DNA of 64,000 nt. Source: Spinacia oleracea. Lineage: Eukaryota > Streptophyta > Magnoliopsida > Caryophyllales > Amaranthaceae. Positions 44,001 to 57,086 of the stretch are shown piece after piece. Both the position numbers and the translations under genes were made by a program. Location: contig NC_079491.1 of NCBI RefSeq assembly GCF_020520425.1, positions 3,534,001 to 3,598,000 of the forward strand. The letters run 5' to 3'. Under the pieces are notes generated by a model that had not been told where the DNA came from, ran no database searches, and saw only the letters and a list, made by a program, of their open reading frames with translations. The stretch's first letter is position 1, and every line of letters starts with the position of its first letter.

Positions 44001-47000
44001 CCAGAGATTACAGGTTGGCAACTCCTGAATGACAATGATAGCTACCTCATAGCTGCTTCTGATGGTGTTTTTGAGGGGTTGGACACGCAGGATGTCTGTG
44101 ATCTGCTGTGGGAAGTCCAGAACGATGACCTCTCAGGATCACATGTCTCGCCAGCCTGCTCAGATTCTTTAGCTGATTGCATAATAAGCGCTGCCTTTGA
44201 GAGAGGGAGTGCAGATAATATGGCTGCTGCTGTGGTTCCATTAAGATTAATGAGTTTGTCGAATACCTCTCTGAATGGTAAGTTTTTTTTAAAAAAAGTA
44301 ATAAGAGGTATTTGATCACATTTTGAGGTCATTGTAACTGTGACAGACAGGTAATTTCCATATTGACATGGACTATGGATTACTCTTTCTATCGAAGAAT
44401 TAAGGAATTTGAGTTATAACTTGAATATGGTAGTGAGCTATGAGAATAGATAGAACTCAGTGAGATGGTAAATTTATCCTTTTCTTTGTTACGTTCTGCA
44501 TAACTTTTTCTTAGAGGAGCCTGTCTTCTTTGATCCATGCAATCTTCTGTCTCTATCTCTGTTTAAATAAGTCATTGTTCAGGAATTTAATATGAAACAC
44601 AACCTAGACAAGCGTGGCATGAGAAATTAAGTTGTTAGTTCATGGAGAAATCGTGGCTGAGATATATTTTTATTCAGTTAGCTTTCCAATATCAGATATC
44701 AATATTGTGCCTCATGCAGACTTTTTTGGTCATTGATTGGAAATAACTTCTTTCCACAGTATTGTGATTGGAAACAAGCCCAAATATTTCACATACAGTT
44801 ATTTCCAGTCAGGTTCTATTTGGACTTGTATTTCTTGGTTCTGGAAATTTCGTCAAAGTTTTCCGAGTAGCAAACGAGGCCAAATTGATGCATTTCACAA
44901 CTTTTAATACTTTTGTAATCTTCTGTAATGAGATATAGCGGACACGTTTATTGCCCATGTGCATTCCTTTCTTCAATCATACATTTTTATCTACCTATTC
45001 ATAGCATAATTCTTTAGCAATATTTTATCCTACCTTTTTTATGACAAACTTTCAATCCTCATTGGGGTTTCTTGAGCTCTATTCCAAGTTCATGCCATGG
45101 AGATGGTCTTTTGATATTTTCTGAAATTACTGATGTGAATACAAAATTTTAGAAGGTTTTCTCATTAAACTAGTGAGTAATGACTGATTATTTTGCTATG
45201 TTCTATAATCATTGTCCAATTTCCTGTGTAGCAATATATACTATGCTTGCTTTCTAGTGCTTTCTGTACTAGTGACCACTTGATGGCGCACATTTATTTG
45301 GGGAGTGAAAGGGTACTGTTACATGACCTATTAATTTATCCCTGTGTTTTTGTCATTCTTCCTAGTCTTACCATGATTGGTCTCTGAAAGTGACACAGAA
45401 ATTCTTCTTTTCTTTTGTCAATGGTTTAGCTGAAGAAGTTCCTATCAGCCTTGTTCAACTGAAACATGCTTATCCAGTTGTGGCAAAGTTTGCCAGATTA
45501 TTGGTAAGAATTAGGAACATGACTTTATTTTCTTTTAAGGTACCCAGAGTTCATTTTAAAAGTGAATATGGTCCTTGAAATAATAGAGGGATAAAGTCTG
45601 CATCTTCTAAAGGAATAAGTTATTAATTATCCAAAATGGAAGTTAGAATTTAGTTTAATCCGAGTTACAAAGGCTTATTTTCTATTTATCACTTTTTTGT
45701 TGTGCGGACTGCTTTTTCTAACTTCCCCTTTTATTTCTTATCAGAGTTCCCGTTCTAAAGTTTTGTAAACTTGCCTGATCCCTTTCCCGTTTAGAATTGT
45801 CATCCCCAACGAGTCCTTTTAATAAAACCTTTGATTTGTACAAATGACCATACTCTTAAATTCCTCTCCGAGCTTCTATTTTATTCTTTTCTCTTGGTTG
45901 CCCATTTCTGATCATACATACAACCTCTTATTTTCTACAAACTGAAAATGCTATTGGCCTTAGCTACCTTTCAGTTGATGTACACAGTATATACGAGTAT
46001 GTGACTTGAAATCTAATCTTTCTAATTAATCGTATTAGTGCAAAACATGGTCTATTAATGGGTGAATTCCAGAATATTCCCCAGTAACATGCTTTGACTA
46101 ACGGATACAGAACAAAAGTTGAGTTAGTAATCCTTCGATCATCTTGCATTTTATATCTCAGATGAACGGGTGGCAAAAAAAAAACTCATTTTCCTTTTGA
46201 TGTCTGGTCAATTTCTACAGTTCTACTCCTTTGAAATACATGGCTATTGAAGAAAGATGTATCTCCTGAGTCTACCTCTTTTGCTACTGTGATTTCACTT
46301 GGACAAACTCTAATACTGTAGCCTGTAGGTACTGGTTATATTTTAAATGCTACCATTTCCGAAGAACAAAAAGTAGCGTGTGTCTGTTTTCTCGAGTAAC
46401 ACAAAGTCATCGAAGTCTGTTTTTTCATGTCATTAAAATGATTAAACAAAAAGAAGTAATTTAAAGTTAGAGGATTTAAGTTTGGCCGGATTCCTTTGTC
46501 ATATGTGGCAGGTTTTCCAAATAAAGTATTGAATGTCATTTTTGCTTCAGGTGGAAAGCAAGGAAGATAATTTTGGCTGTTACTATTTGTACGAGAACCT
46601 TAAGGAAAATGAGGAGGATACATTTAGTCATCCAGAAGATGAAAAATCAGAAGATTTTTATGACATCCCTCCTGCTCTACCTGGGCGTCTCGATCATACC
46701 TGTGGTGAGTGGAGCTTCCCCCAGGTTTTGTGTCTGTATAACACTGAATACAATGTGTTCTCTTGCCTCCCATTATTCTTTTCTCTTCTGTTCTTAAGGT
46801 AGGAGGACAGAAAGGGACTGTTGTGGGAAATTTATCCTTATATACACTTTATCAAGCAAAAGTATTGTTTATTGCAAGTTTTACATAGTTCTAAAATATG
46901 TGAAGCATGGCTGTTTACCAATGGAATTAGGAGAATCTGTGAAATTAAATGTGGAGAACTCCTTTTGCTTTCATTTTGGGATGATCTCCGATGGAAGCAG

Positions 47001-50000
47001 AGATGAGAGCAGATATCCTGAAGATCTTTCCAGTTTCCTTGCTCTGCTTGAATCAATCCCTCTTCAGCATGCTGAATCGAGTTTTGGATCATTTGAGGAC
47101 GTGAAGCCTGAAATGAGGTATAATCTCTTTTTTTTTCCCACTCGTTGGAGTAGCCAATAATTTTTAGGAATCTGACAATCTGTGTATTTTTAATTTTCGA
47201 GCCCTCTGTTAAATTTACCTTTTAAGTGTACAAACCATTGAAATGGAATCAAAGACTACTTTTTCTTTTTCATAATGTCAACAAGGGGTGAAAAGGAACA
47301 CTAGCTTTTCTTCTTCAACTTTCTCTTTCTCTTTCTCTTTCTTGTTCCTGATTTTCTTATTTTTTTTAATGTTTCTGGAGCAATTGGTTTTCCCCTGAAT
47401 GGATTCAAATACTAATGTTCTTTGTAAAAGAGTTTAAACTATAAACTTTGAAGCCTTTTATTTGACAAGGTGATAGGCTTAGGATTAATTTAGAAGAACA
47501 TTTTCTTAACACTTGTATTAATGTAATTGTAGATCAAGAGATAGATTCTTGGAATTTCGGTTCATGTAGCCGAACCCATCTTTTGGCAACATTTTTTTTT
47601 TTTTTTGTTATTGTTAGTGACTTAGCGTAATTGTGGACTTGCGATATGGTGGAAATGTTTACGATCTAGTGCCAAATAATTGTACAATGTAGGACACCTT
47701 GGTGAAGTGACAGTGACGCATGCGCCCGCGGACACACACACTTCTGTTCTGTGGGGTATGGACTTGGAATGTAATATGGGATTGTTAATCAGCAGTACAA
47801 CACTATGCTTAGTAATTTTTTTTGGCAATATGCGTTAAAAGACAATTACCAAGCAGAGAAATTTAATTTTCCTCGTTATTAACTGGCTAAATTATGTGCT
47901 TCTCTAACTGCTGTCCTCGGAACTTTCTCAATGCAGCAAACCTTAAAATGGTCGCCAGAACCACAATCTCTTCGCAGAATTTTGACCTCAATTTCTTGCT
48001 TTGTTCGTAGTAGAGCTCAATTTCAGTTTTAAGTAAACTAGTGTTTCATTGCTTGTGGGTTTTTTAAGTTAGATGAAAGTTAGACAAATTTGTCAGAATA
48101 GTGATAACCAATCCCTTTTGACTTTTATATAAGGCAACTTACTACCTCCACTCTTCTTAGAGCTTGAGGTAATGTAGCTTGCTAGCATTGGTGAAGGAAC
48201 ATTGGATGATTCCATTGTCTCAAATGCGTGTTTTAAGGAGGGCTTGTATAAAGCTTTCCATGTAGAGGGTGCTTTTTTGGTAGCTAAATCATAGATGATC
48301 ATATTGCTGTTGGTTTTTCAAATAATAATCACAATGCTGCTCTTCCTTGAGGTGAAATTAATCTATTCTGATCCTTAATTTGATAGGTATATTCTAAGGA
48401 AAAGATTCGGCCAGGGAGCGTATGGCGAGGTTTGGTTGGCTTTTCGATGGAATTGTTCTCAACGAGATAATGCTCGTAACTGGAATCAGAATAATGGAAC
48501 TTTTTCCAGACACCATCTTAATATGGAGTCATTTGATGACATTTCAGGAAACTTTTCATCAAGTAATGATTGTCCTAATGGCTCCTCTGATGGTAACTTA
48601 TTCATTATAAAGCGCATAATGGTAGGTTTTACCGTCTGAGTACTTATGAATAATTTCTGTAACCTTAATTTAATGTCTTTGTTGTGATCCTTTCTCCTGC
48701 ATGCTGCTAAGTGCCCAATGTCATTCCACTCTTTTGACTTTAGCTTTGTGATCATACTTTTTTTTCCTTTTGTCATTCTTCAAAAAAAAATTCTTCCATG
48801 TGACGTGCTTGGTAAGTTGCAATGAATTTCTTTTTCCGAGTTCATTTGTTTGCAAGCTTGGTAGATGATATTATGTGTGCAATTTGAGTTAATCAAAGGC
48901 TTATCATCATGTACCATAAATGAATTGTCAGCTATCAGTTTCATTAGTGCCGTGTGATTGACCTGAATGTGACATTTAATGGATGTGACAATTTATCAGC
49001 TTAAATGCAAGTATTTAGTTGAATTCTGTTATAAACAGGTGGAGAGAGGATCTGCTGTTTACTTAAGTGGGTTGCGAGAGAAGTATTTTGGTGAAATATT
49101 CTTAAATGCTTCAACATCTCTTGGAGGGTTTGTATCATCTACTGTGTCAAGCTCTGTATTTAGAAAACCTGGAGCCAATCTATATGGTCCCTTTGGAACA
49201 GATAAAAATCATAAAATTGTTGTCCAGGAGAGTGAGGACTCTGAGAATCCTGAAGATATGTTCATTCAAGGAAATGGAACCCGGGCAGTGGTTTATGAAG
49301 AAGGCCTCGATCATATTGCAAGATATGTGGAATCCTTCGAGTCTCGTTCTAGTGAAATATGGCTTGTGTTTAGGCATGAAGGCATATCTTTGTCAAAGCT
49401 TATGTATACAACCGACGATATTGATGAAATTTCTTCAAAAAGAGCTGGACATGCTCAAGTATTGCACCCATCAAAATGGTGGCATTGGCTTAAGACCACA
49501 AAAGCAGGACAAGAGGAAATGCGAAGTCTTATCTGGCAATTGGTGCGTGCTTATAAATGTTTCAAACGCAACGCTGTTATTTGAGTTGTTTCATTCGGTT
49601 ATTCTATTCAGGTTGAACATACTCATTTCTTTTTTAAAATTTAAATAAAAAATGAAGTGGAACTTGCTTATGCTAGATAGTTGTCTGATACCCGAATGCT
49701 TGTCTTGTCTATACTTGAGTTCGTAACAGCAACTGGAGTTTCATGTATTGAGTTTGTGTGTGCATTTACAGAAGTCTTTAAAATTTATCTGTTTTTTACC
49801 TTAAGACTATAACCTTTATGGGCTTTCTGTTTGTTTCTTACTTGCAGTTTCTTATCATTATTACCTGCATTTCAGTTCTTGTGTTTCTGAGATAACTCCT
49901 TTGTCTTGTCTCAGTTGATGGCACTTAAGTCTTGTCATGACCGTAACATTACCCACAGAGATATTAAACCCGGTGAGTTTATAGATACCTTATCTGTGTG

Positions 50001-53000
50001 ACTACTGACTAGCCATTTTGAAAGGGTGATGCATAATCTCTCTATTATGTTTTTTTTATACTCCGTAATAACTAAAGAGAATATTTGAACATCATAGAAG
50101 GCTTCGAAATACTTATTGATAACTGTTTATAAACTATCCATCATTTATGAGATAAATATAGCATGTCAGGATGACATTGGGATTTATTTTATTTTATTTT
50201 TAAATTTTAATTTGTTATATTTTTTCTCTTTACCTACTAATGGGTTCTATTCGTATGGGTTATTCGGTTATTCCTGCAATGACATGGAAAAAGAGTTAGC
50301 TTAGTTTGCATGGATCTGTTTCTTTGGAGTTTGGACCTTATGAGTAAACTATGTGATTGGTAAATTAGCAATCTTCTTTGTCAAAGCTTTATTTCATATA
50401 CATTTGGATAAAAGTAATGTTGTGAATAATTACACTATGTGTGTAATTAAACTAGTATTCACTCCATTTCATTTTGATATTAGAGCCAAAACTCTGACCG
50501 TGAATTTTCACCAATATATAAGAAATTATATTATCATGTGGAATCTCGTTAGATTCCTCTTAATGTATAGTTATGAATATTAAATTTGTGTAATTTTCAT
50601 CTTAACACAGTTAAAGACTAAAGATATTAGTGGTTAGATATGTGCATTGAAAACTGTGGAAAAGCAAATGGGAGTTTAAAATGAAATGGGCGAAGTACTA
50701 TGTAGTGTTTAATAATATTCAAAAATAAAATTGTAGAATGATATTTTCCTCCCTTTCTGAACTCCTGCTATGTTAAGACCTTGTTTGTTTTCGCCTTAAA
50801 AAAAATCAGATAAAATAAGCTCAGATAAGGAACGATAAGTTTAGACTTTAGACAAAGTTCAGATAAGGGCCGGTAATTTAGGTAAAGGCTATTGGAGTTC
50901 AATTCACAACTAAAACAAGCTCAGATAAGAACCAATAATGCCATACTGGTTCAAATATGGGCTGGTAAGTTCAGAGAAGGGGCAATAGGGTGAGAAAAAC
51001 GAAGATGTGATGTTTAATCTTGTGACTGGCCTCTCACTGTTTTGTTTGTTATTTCTGTCTGCGTCTCCGAAATTGATACAGAGTGGAAAATGTTCATCCC
51101 CATTTCTTCCTTAACATTTTTGGTACCACTGGTTTTTTTTGGTTGATCTATGGAGGATGCCTATTTTGACACTTTTTGTGGATCCTCCCTCTAAGATCTT
51201 ATAATTCTTCCCTATCTTGTTTATTACGAAGTATGTTTTAATTCTAACAAGTGAACCAAGGGAAAACAACCTTATTTATGTATATTAAAATTCTTTCTGG
51301 GTGTCATTAAGTTCACATTTTGGGTATTGAATTTTGATCTCAAGTCATATACTTCGTATTTAGTTTTGGCTCTTGTATTTGAATTAGAATCCTGTAATGA
51401 TCTGTGAATGTGTTTGTGCAGAGAACATGGTAATCTGCATTGAAGATCAGGATACAGGAGAATGCTTTAAGGGAAAACCAAATGGAGAGCTCAAAGATGG
51501 GGGAAGAATGTATGCACCTCTTTCATAGTATTCCTTTTTCTTTCTTTTTTTTATTGAAGGTTTCTATTTATGAAAATGGAATTGTGCTCTGATGTGCATA
51601 GTTAGTGCTCCTGCTTCTTGTTCCATGTTAACCATGGATTGTAATTTGACTGGTTGGATGTATCGGTAAACCCTTTCCTTTGTTGATTTGAAAGTTCTAA
51701 TCCCATCCCACAGCACTGATCCATACTCTAGTAATGTCGAGTAATATTGTTTCAATATTGATTTTTATGTGGTATGTTCGATGTGACTTCGTTACAAGAT
51801 GATTTGTCTAATCTTTGTTTAGATTGCTCTTGGACGAACTCCGTCTTATATAATGAAATTTGACTTGCTTTGGTGGATGTTGGTCTGTCAGGCGTATTAT
51901 TGACTTTGGTAGTGCAATTGATGACTTCACCATAAGGCGTTTCTATGGGTTTCGAGGCCCGTCTAGGTACTTGTCAAACTTTAGAATTTAGATCTTTGTA
52001 TTTCTTCTTAATTATCGTTCATTTATAATCAGAATTGTTATTCACATTTCAATTTCACGTCTGGTTTAACTGTTGTATTTAGATCATATGAAGTATGATA
52101 TGATGCTGTGTTAGAGTTCATAGGCGTATGTTTTTAAGTTATTTCTTTATCCCCTTTTCTAAGTAGGGTCAATTATTATGATTTCTGTGGACTACTGAAA
52201 ATATGTTTCTTGTCCTAAATAAGTAAGTCCTTGTTTATGCTACTTAGCTTAGGGTAAATTCTTTGGAGGATGGGTCCCAAGAATGGGAACAGATATCATT
52301 TGTTTCTATGTGATTTTGAGATTTTCTTTTATGAAGCTCAGAGGCAGTTAGATCCTTGCTGTCTGCTTGAATGCTCATCACATGTCAGCATTTCGGCCAC
52401 AATCTAATACTGCACTAATTTTTTAATCACTTTTTCGACCCCTCAACCACTAAATGTGGGAATAGAAAATAGACAAGAGTCTAATCCTACTCTATCATTT
52501 CAAACTAAACATATTGAACTAGTAATTTTGGGAGAGCGAAAATAAAATTAAGGATCTCATCCAGATGCTATATCAAATTATGAATCCTATATTTGAAGGT
52601 TTTATGTGAATCCATAGTCAAAATATACTTTTCTCTCGTATTTTCTGGTGTTATGGCTTACAATTTTCAGTTTTCTCAAATACAGAGCTGAGCAGACATA
52701 TGAGTACACTCCCCCTGAAGCTTTATTGAATACTACTTGGTTTCAGGGACCAACAAGCAAAACTCTCAAGTATGTCAAGCTTCTGAACATTTTCTTCAAG
52801 TCACAAGCCCATGCCTTTTTGTTAATCACAAATACACAACACAATGTTGGAACAATCCAAATTTGAAGCACATAATTGCACTTTGCCCCATAGTGTTTTC
52901 CAGATACATCGGTTCTAAGTTCTTTGTTGACAGGTACGATATGTGGAGTGTTGGAGTAGTATTCTTGGAGATGGTATTGGGTTCACCAGATGTTTTCCAG

Positions 53001-56000
53001 ATTAGCTCTTTATCCCATGCCCTTCTGGATAAGCTTCTTGGAGGATGGAATGAAGACTTGAAGGAGCTTGCATATAGGTGAATTCCGTTGTAAATTTTGA
53101 TGGTTGTATTATCATGCATTTTCCACCTACCCTCACATGAATGATTCATTCTACTGATATGCAAATCCTGGGTTTCTGCCATCATCAAAATTCTGCATGG
53201 AGAAGGATTTCATCCCCATTAATGCTGACATGTTGTCCACTTGTCCTGCTAGCCTTGCTGTTAAAAATGTTTGCCTTTTCTTGATTATCATTTAACCACG
53301 TCAGATACTTAATGGGTGTTCTCTACCAATAATATATGTTGAATAATTTGCCCAGGAGATAGAAATGTCTGCTATGGTCAATTGTTAGTCTGTTACTCAC
53401 AAAAAGTCTCATGGAAAGTCCGAGATAGTTTTTTTATTTTTTTGTAATAGTGCTGCATGCTTCTGTATTAATACCATTTTGATGTCATGGTTTGTTTTAA
53501 CATACAAATGATACAGTTGAAGAACTGTGGATTAAGTTTGAAATGGAAATTTTGAGCATGTTGCTTGTGTGATTGTCTGACTTTAGGTGGGATTCTTGAG
53601 GATTAATAGTTGAATGGTAACCAGTGGGGAAGCATAAGAAATTTTCTTCAATATTTTTGAGTTTGTGTTTGCATGAGCTATTCTCCATTTCATTTCACGT
53701 GAACCCAGTAGCTGCACAAATATTACGTATGTTGTTGAATGATGCTAATTTATTGTTTTAACTAAGAATCATGTTAAGACCGTACTAGCAAGAAACATTT
53801 GCGGAGAAAGCTTTCATTGCTGATACGTTGCTACTTTTTTCCCCCTCTTGTCCAGGCTTAGGTCCTTCATGGAAATGTGCATATTAGTCCCTGGCCATTC
53901 CACTACACATCATCCTGGCAAGGGTCCACATGACCAGGTGAATATCTCATGCTTATGTAGAATTTGTTTTGGGTTAACCTCGTACCTCTTTTTTCCTTAT
54001 TGTACAATGATCAAGATAGTGATTGGTGACAGTGTACAAGTCTGTTTGCTCCTAGATTGTTCCAGAGTGCCTCATGCTCTTTATTTGATTTTATTTGGGC
54101 CCCACTACCTTTTTAAAAAGATTTTACTTGACATAATAATTTTTGGTGGGTCATGAACTCATGATTGCATGACTATTTTGGCTCACGTAGTTGTTGTGAT
54201 TTGCACGCTCAATGAGCCATCTCCCGTGGTTGGGAATTTGGCTCTCATCTCACCCTTAGTTTTAAAAAGCGCTCCTTGGGTGTGCCTAGGCTCAAGGCGC
54301 ATATCCTGGCGCCTAGCCATGACAGGGTCATGCACCCTACAAAAGGTGTGCGCCTTATGCGCCTTTCCCAGGCTCAAAGCGCAGCGCCTTATGTGCCTTA
54401 TGGTATAAGGCTCCAATTGCAGATAAGAGATAAGTAATAATTTTTTTTAAAAAGGCCAAAACCACATGACTTTATGGCTAACAGTTAGAAATAAAATACT
54501 ATATTGAAAGGAGGAGAGAGAAAATCCCAAATTTCTTCATTTTTTCTTGTCTCTAGACTACTCCTTTTTCTTTTTTTAAAGTAGCTGTGTTATATAAGGC
54601 GTGGTGCACTTCTTTTGAGAATTTAAATACAGAATCAATTATAAGAAAGTGACTAAAAAGTTACTTGAACCTTAATCCCCTTTTTGTTGTTTTTTTTCCC
54701 TCAAAAAGTTTTTAATTTTTCTATAATTACGATATTACCCCTTTGTAACAGCAAATAATACTATTTTGATTTTCTTCTACAGAAAATAAGTACCAAAAAA
54801 AAATAAAAAAAATTACTGTGCCTTGTGCCTAGGCTACAGGGACTTTTGCGCCTTTTAAACTAAGATCTCACCCCAACTTATGGGTTGGGTCGAATTCATT
54901 GTCATTCTACTGGATTTGGTATCTAGTTTCCAGCCTTATGGTTATTGGGGACTTCCTGTCTATTGGTTTCACCTGCTCGGTGCTCTTCCCCAAGAGCGAA
55001 CAGGGCTTGTCCTCTAGGGATGGTTAATTACCAGATTAGGTAAAATAAGGTTGTACTTGTGCTTGGAAATGGAAATGCCAATTTATTCAAATGTGCTGGC
55101 TCAGTCATGTACCACATGAATATCTGCAGGCTAAAGCTTCACCAGCTTCATGGAAATGCTCTGAAGAATTTTTCTCAAACCTTATAAAAAGTAAAGATCC
55201 TCTTAATATAGGGTACGCTACCGTTACTCATCATCATTTGGTAACATATTATGCACTTTTACATCATATTGATCAAGTTATAGACATTCGAGCTTAATTT
55301 ACAATGTCAGCAGGTTTCCGAATATCTGGGCCATGCGTCTAGTTCGACAGCTACTACGTTGGGACCCGGTAAGGTTCCGAAAGTGTTATTTTTTATATTA
55401 ATTTGGTAGTGTGATTTTCGTTTACTCATCACTCTACTGTAAGTGGATATAAGCACTTTCAAGCAAATATATTAAAGTCTCTATTCTGCTCCAAATATGC
55501 TTCAATTTTCTCTTTCAAAATTTCATTTCCATGAAATATAGAGCATGTATTTTTTTTTTTACTTCGGCAACTAAATAGAAAATTGAAGCATGAAAGAGTA
55601 GCTAAAAAGATTGAATAAAAGGGCGACATAATGCAGCTTTTTGCAGAAACTCCATGAGTTTCTAGGTTGAATGGTGTGCAACTTCATATAGCTATCTGGA
55701 CATCTGGTGATATTGATCTTATTTTCTGCATATTATCGTTTTTACGAACTTTTATATAAAACGGTCTTACGCAAAAGACCCTCTTGGTGTCATATATGTT
55801 AAGCAATTGAACCAATTAGTCAAGCAATAAAACCAATTAGTTAAGCAATGGAACCAATTACTTAATCGTTGGAACTAATGCACGGGAACCAATTAGTTAA
55901 ACAATGGAACTAATTAGTTAAGCACTGAAACTAATTAGGTACTGAAACCAATTAGGTAGCACTAAAACCAATTAGTTAAGCAATCAAATCGGTCTTTTTG

Positions 56001-56158
56001 GTATGGCGGTCTTACACAAAAGTTGCCGACTTTTAATTTTGGGTTATCAACTGTTTTATATTGTACAGGTTTTTATTCTCATGTTCTATGTACAGGATGA
56101 TCGATTGACTGTTGATGACGCTCTGCAGCATCCTTATTTTCAATCACCTCCCAGCTGA
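41095..56158 (+). CDS. PP2C phosphatase-protein kinase fusion with N-terminal signal sequence
   Basis: Twenty exons give one 1086-residue frame: 41095-41368, 42199-42454, 42959-43058, 43152-43293, 43488-43752, 43982-44277, 45430-45503, 46551-46704, 46889-47117, 48387-48621, 49039-49542, 49915-49972, 51422-51509, 51892-51966, 52686-52769, 52934-53077, 53856-53937, 55130-55212, 55314-55368, 56096-56158. Residues 8-21 are a hydrophobic signal-like segment, followed by a Cys-containing YKEGGAPAV module. The PP2C domain (65-432) keeps GRRSSQED (Asp78), VFDGHNG (Asp108), [34 protein letters not shown] (Asp373) and GSADN (Asp424). The kinase domain (597-1080) keeps the Gly loop GQGAYG, Lys672, THRDIKPEN (Asp859) and DFG (896-898), with PPE in place of APE. 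Resembles, from memory, Arabidopsis AT3G63340. Intron 3 is GC-AG. Exon 9's 5' edge is least certain. Confidence 0.88.
41598..41877. mobile_element. Stowaway MITE in intron 1 of the PP2C-kinase gene
   Basis: Inverted ends CTCACTCGGTTCCTAAATAA and TATTTAGGAATGGAGGGAG, flanked by TA on both sides. Non-coding. Confidence 0.88.
50775..51005. mobile_element. Diverged MITE in intron 12 of the PP2C-kinase gene
   Basis: Carries repeated AAGCTCAGATAAG/AAGTTCAGATAAG motifs like the MITE at 35832-36063, between TTGTTTGTTTTCGCC and GGTGAGAAAAACGAAG, which are imperfect inverted ends. Confidence 0.5.
54262..54857. mobile_element. MITE-like element with AAAAGGCGC-type ends in intron 17
   Basis: Imperfect inverted ends: AAAAAGCGCTCCTTGGGTGT... 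on the left and ...GACTTTTGCGCCTTTT on the right, each with a GCCTAGGCT motif. The interior is AT-rich and non-coding. Confidence 0.5.
55757..56024. mobile_element. Element with internal ~21-bp minisatellite in intron 19
   Basis: Between ACGGTCTTACGCAAAAG and GCGGTCTTACACAAAAG, about nine copies of an ACCAATTAGTTAAGCAATGG-like unit run in tandem (55801-55985). The two flanks are direct rather than inverted repeats, so the class is unclear. Confidence 0.6.
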
Positions 56159-57086
56159 TCATTGGAACTATAAAGTGCACTCTTTGGCGAAAAAGGAAAC
56201 AATTGGGACAGGGGTTGGGATGTTACGATTAGTAATGGGAAAGATAACTCGAGCTAAGACTCTTATTGCAGATTCTTATTCTTGATCATGGTTTCTTGGG
56301 ACATTGTACTTCAAGACCAAGAATCTAGGGTTCATTTTCTAAGTTTATGTCATCAAAGTTGCCAAAGTTGATGAATCCCAGGAGCTGTAACCTTCTCAAA
56401 TTCAAACACACATACAAAGAGGGGTGAAAAGTGACCTATTCTGCCCCCGTTCTTGACCGTTGTACATAAGTCATCCAGAGTTGTAGTACAAGTAGCTATA
56501 CTGTGTTTTCTGAAGATTAGAAGGGTCAATTTCACCATGTAAAAGCAGAGTTGTAAAAGATGTGTATTCTTGTAAGTTGTAAGCTGTAACTGTAATTATG
56601 TATCAGTTACCAGACTTCAGATACATTTTAGTGCTACGAGCTTATGACTGCTGTCGTATAACTATTGATTTAAGGTAATCTTAAATATCGTAACTCAGAT
56701 TTTCGGAAAAAACCCAGCTGATTCATTTGGAAATTTCATTTCAACGGGCCGCGCTTTACACAAAGACACATGCCCAAACCCATATATTTGCGGCTTTCAG
56801 GCTGAAATGGGTTTTTCTAGGTTTTTTGGGCCAAGCTTTTGTCTGAAAATACGTTTTTGAGGCTGTCCAAACCCATGCTTTTTCAGGCTGGATTGGGCCA
56901 GCGTGCCGGGTATAGATTATCAGGGCTACTTCTGAAGTACGGAGTATATTTTTTTTCTTGAAACACATAACCTGAATTGGAATGCAGGAGACGATAATAC
57001 AATGAAAAAAAACACAGTTTATGTTAATTTTGCAAACTAAATACAAAAGGAAGTCAGTTTTCAGTAAATGAGCTTCAAAGTAGATT
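56159..57086. other. Convergent 3' ends of the two PP2C-family genes
   Basis: Holds the 3' UTRs of both genes, 928 bp between stop codons. A GGGCC/AAACCC-rich repeat block sits at about 56745-56925. No further gene seen. Confidence 0.6.
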
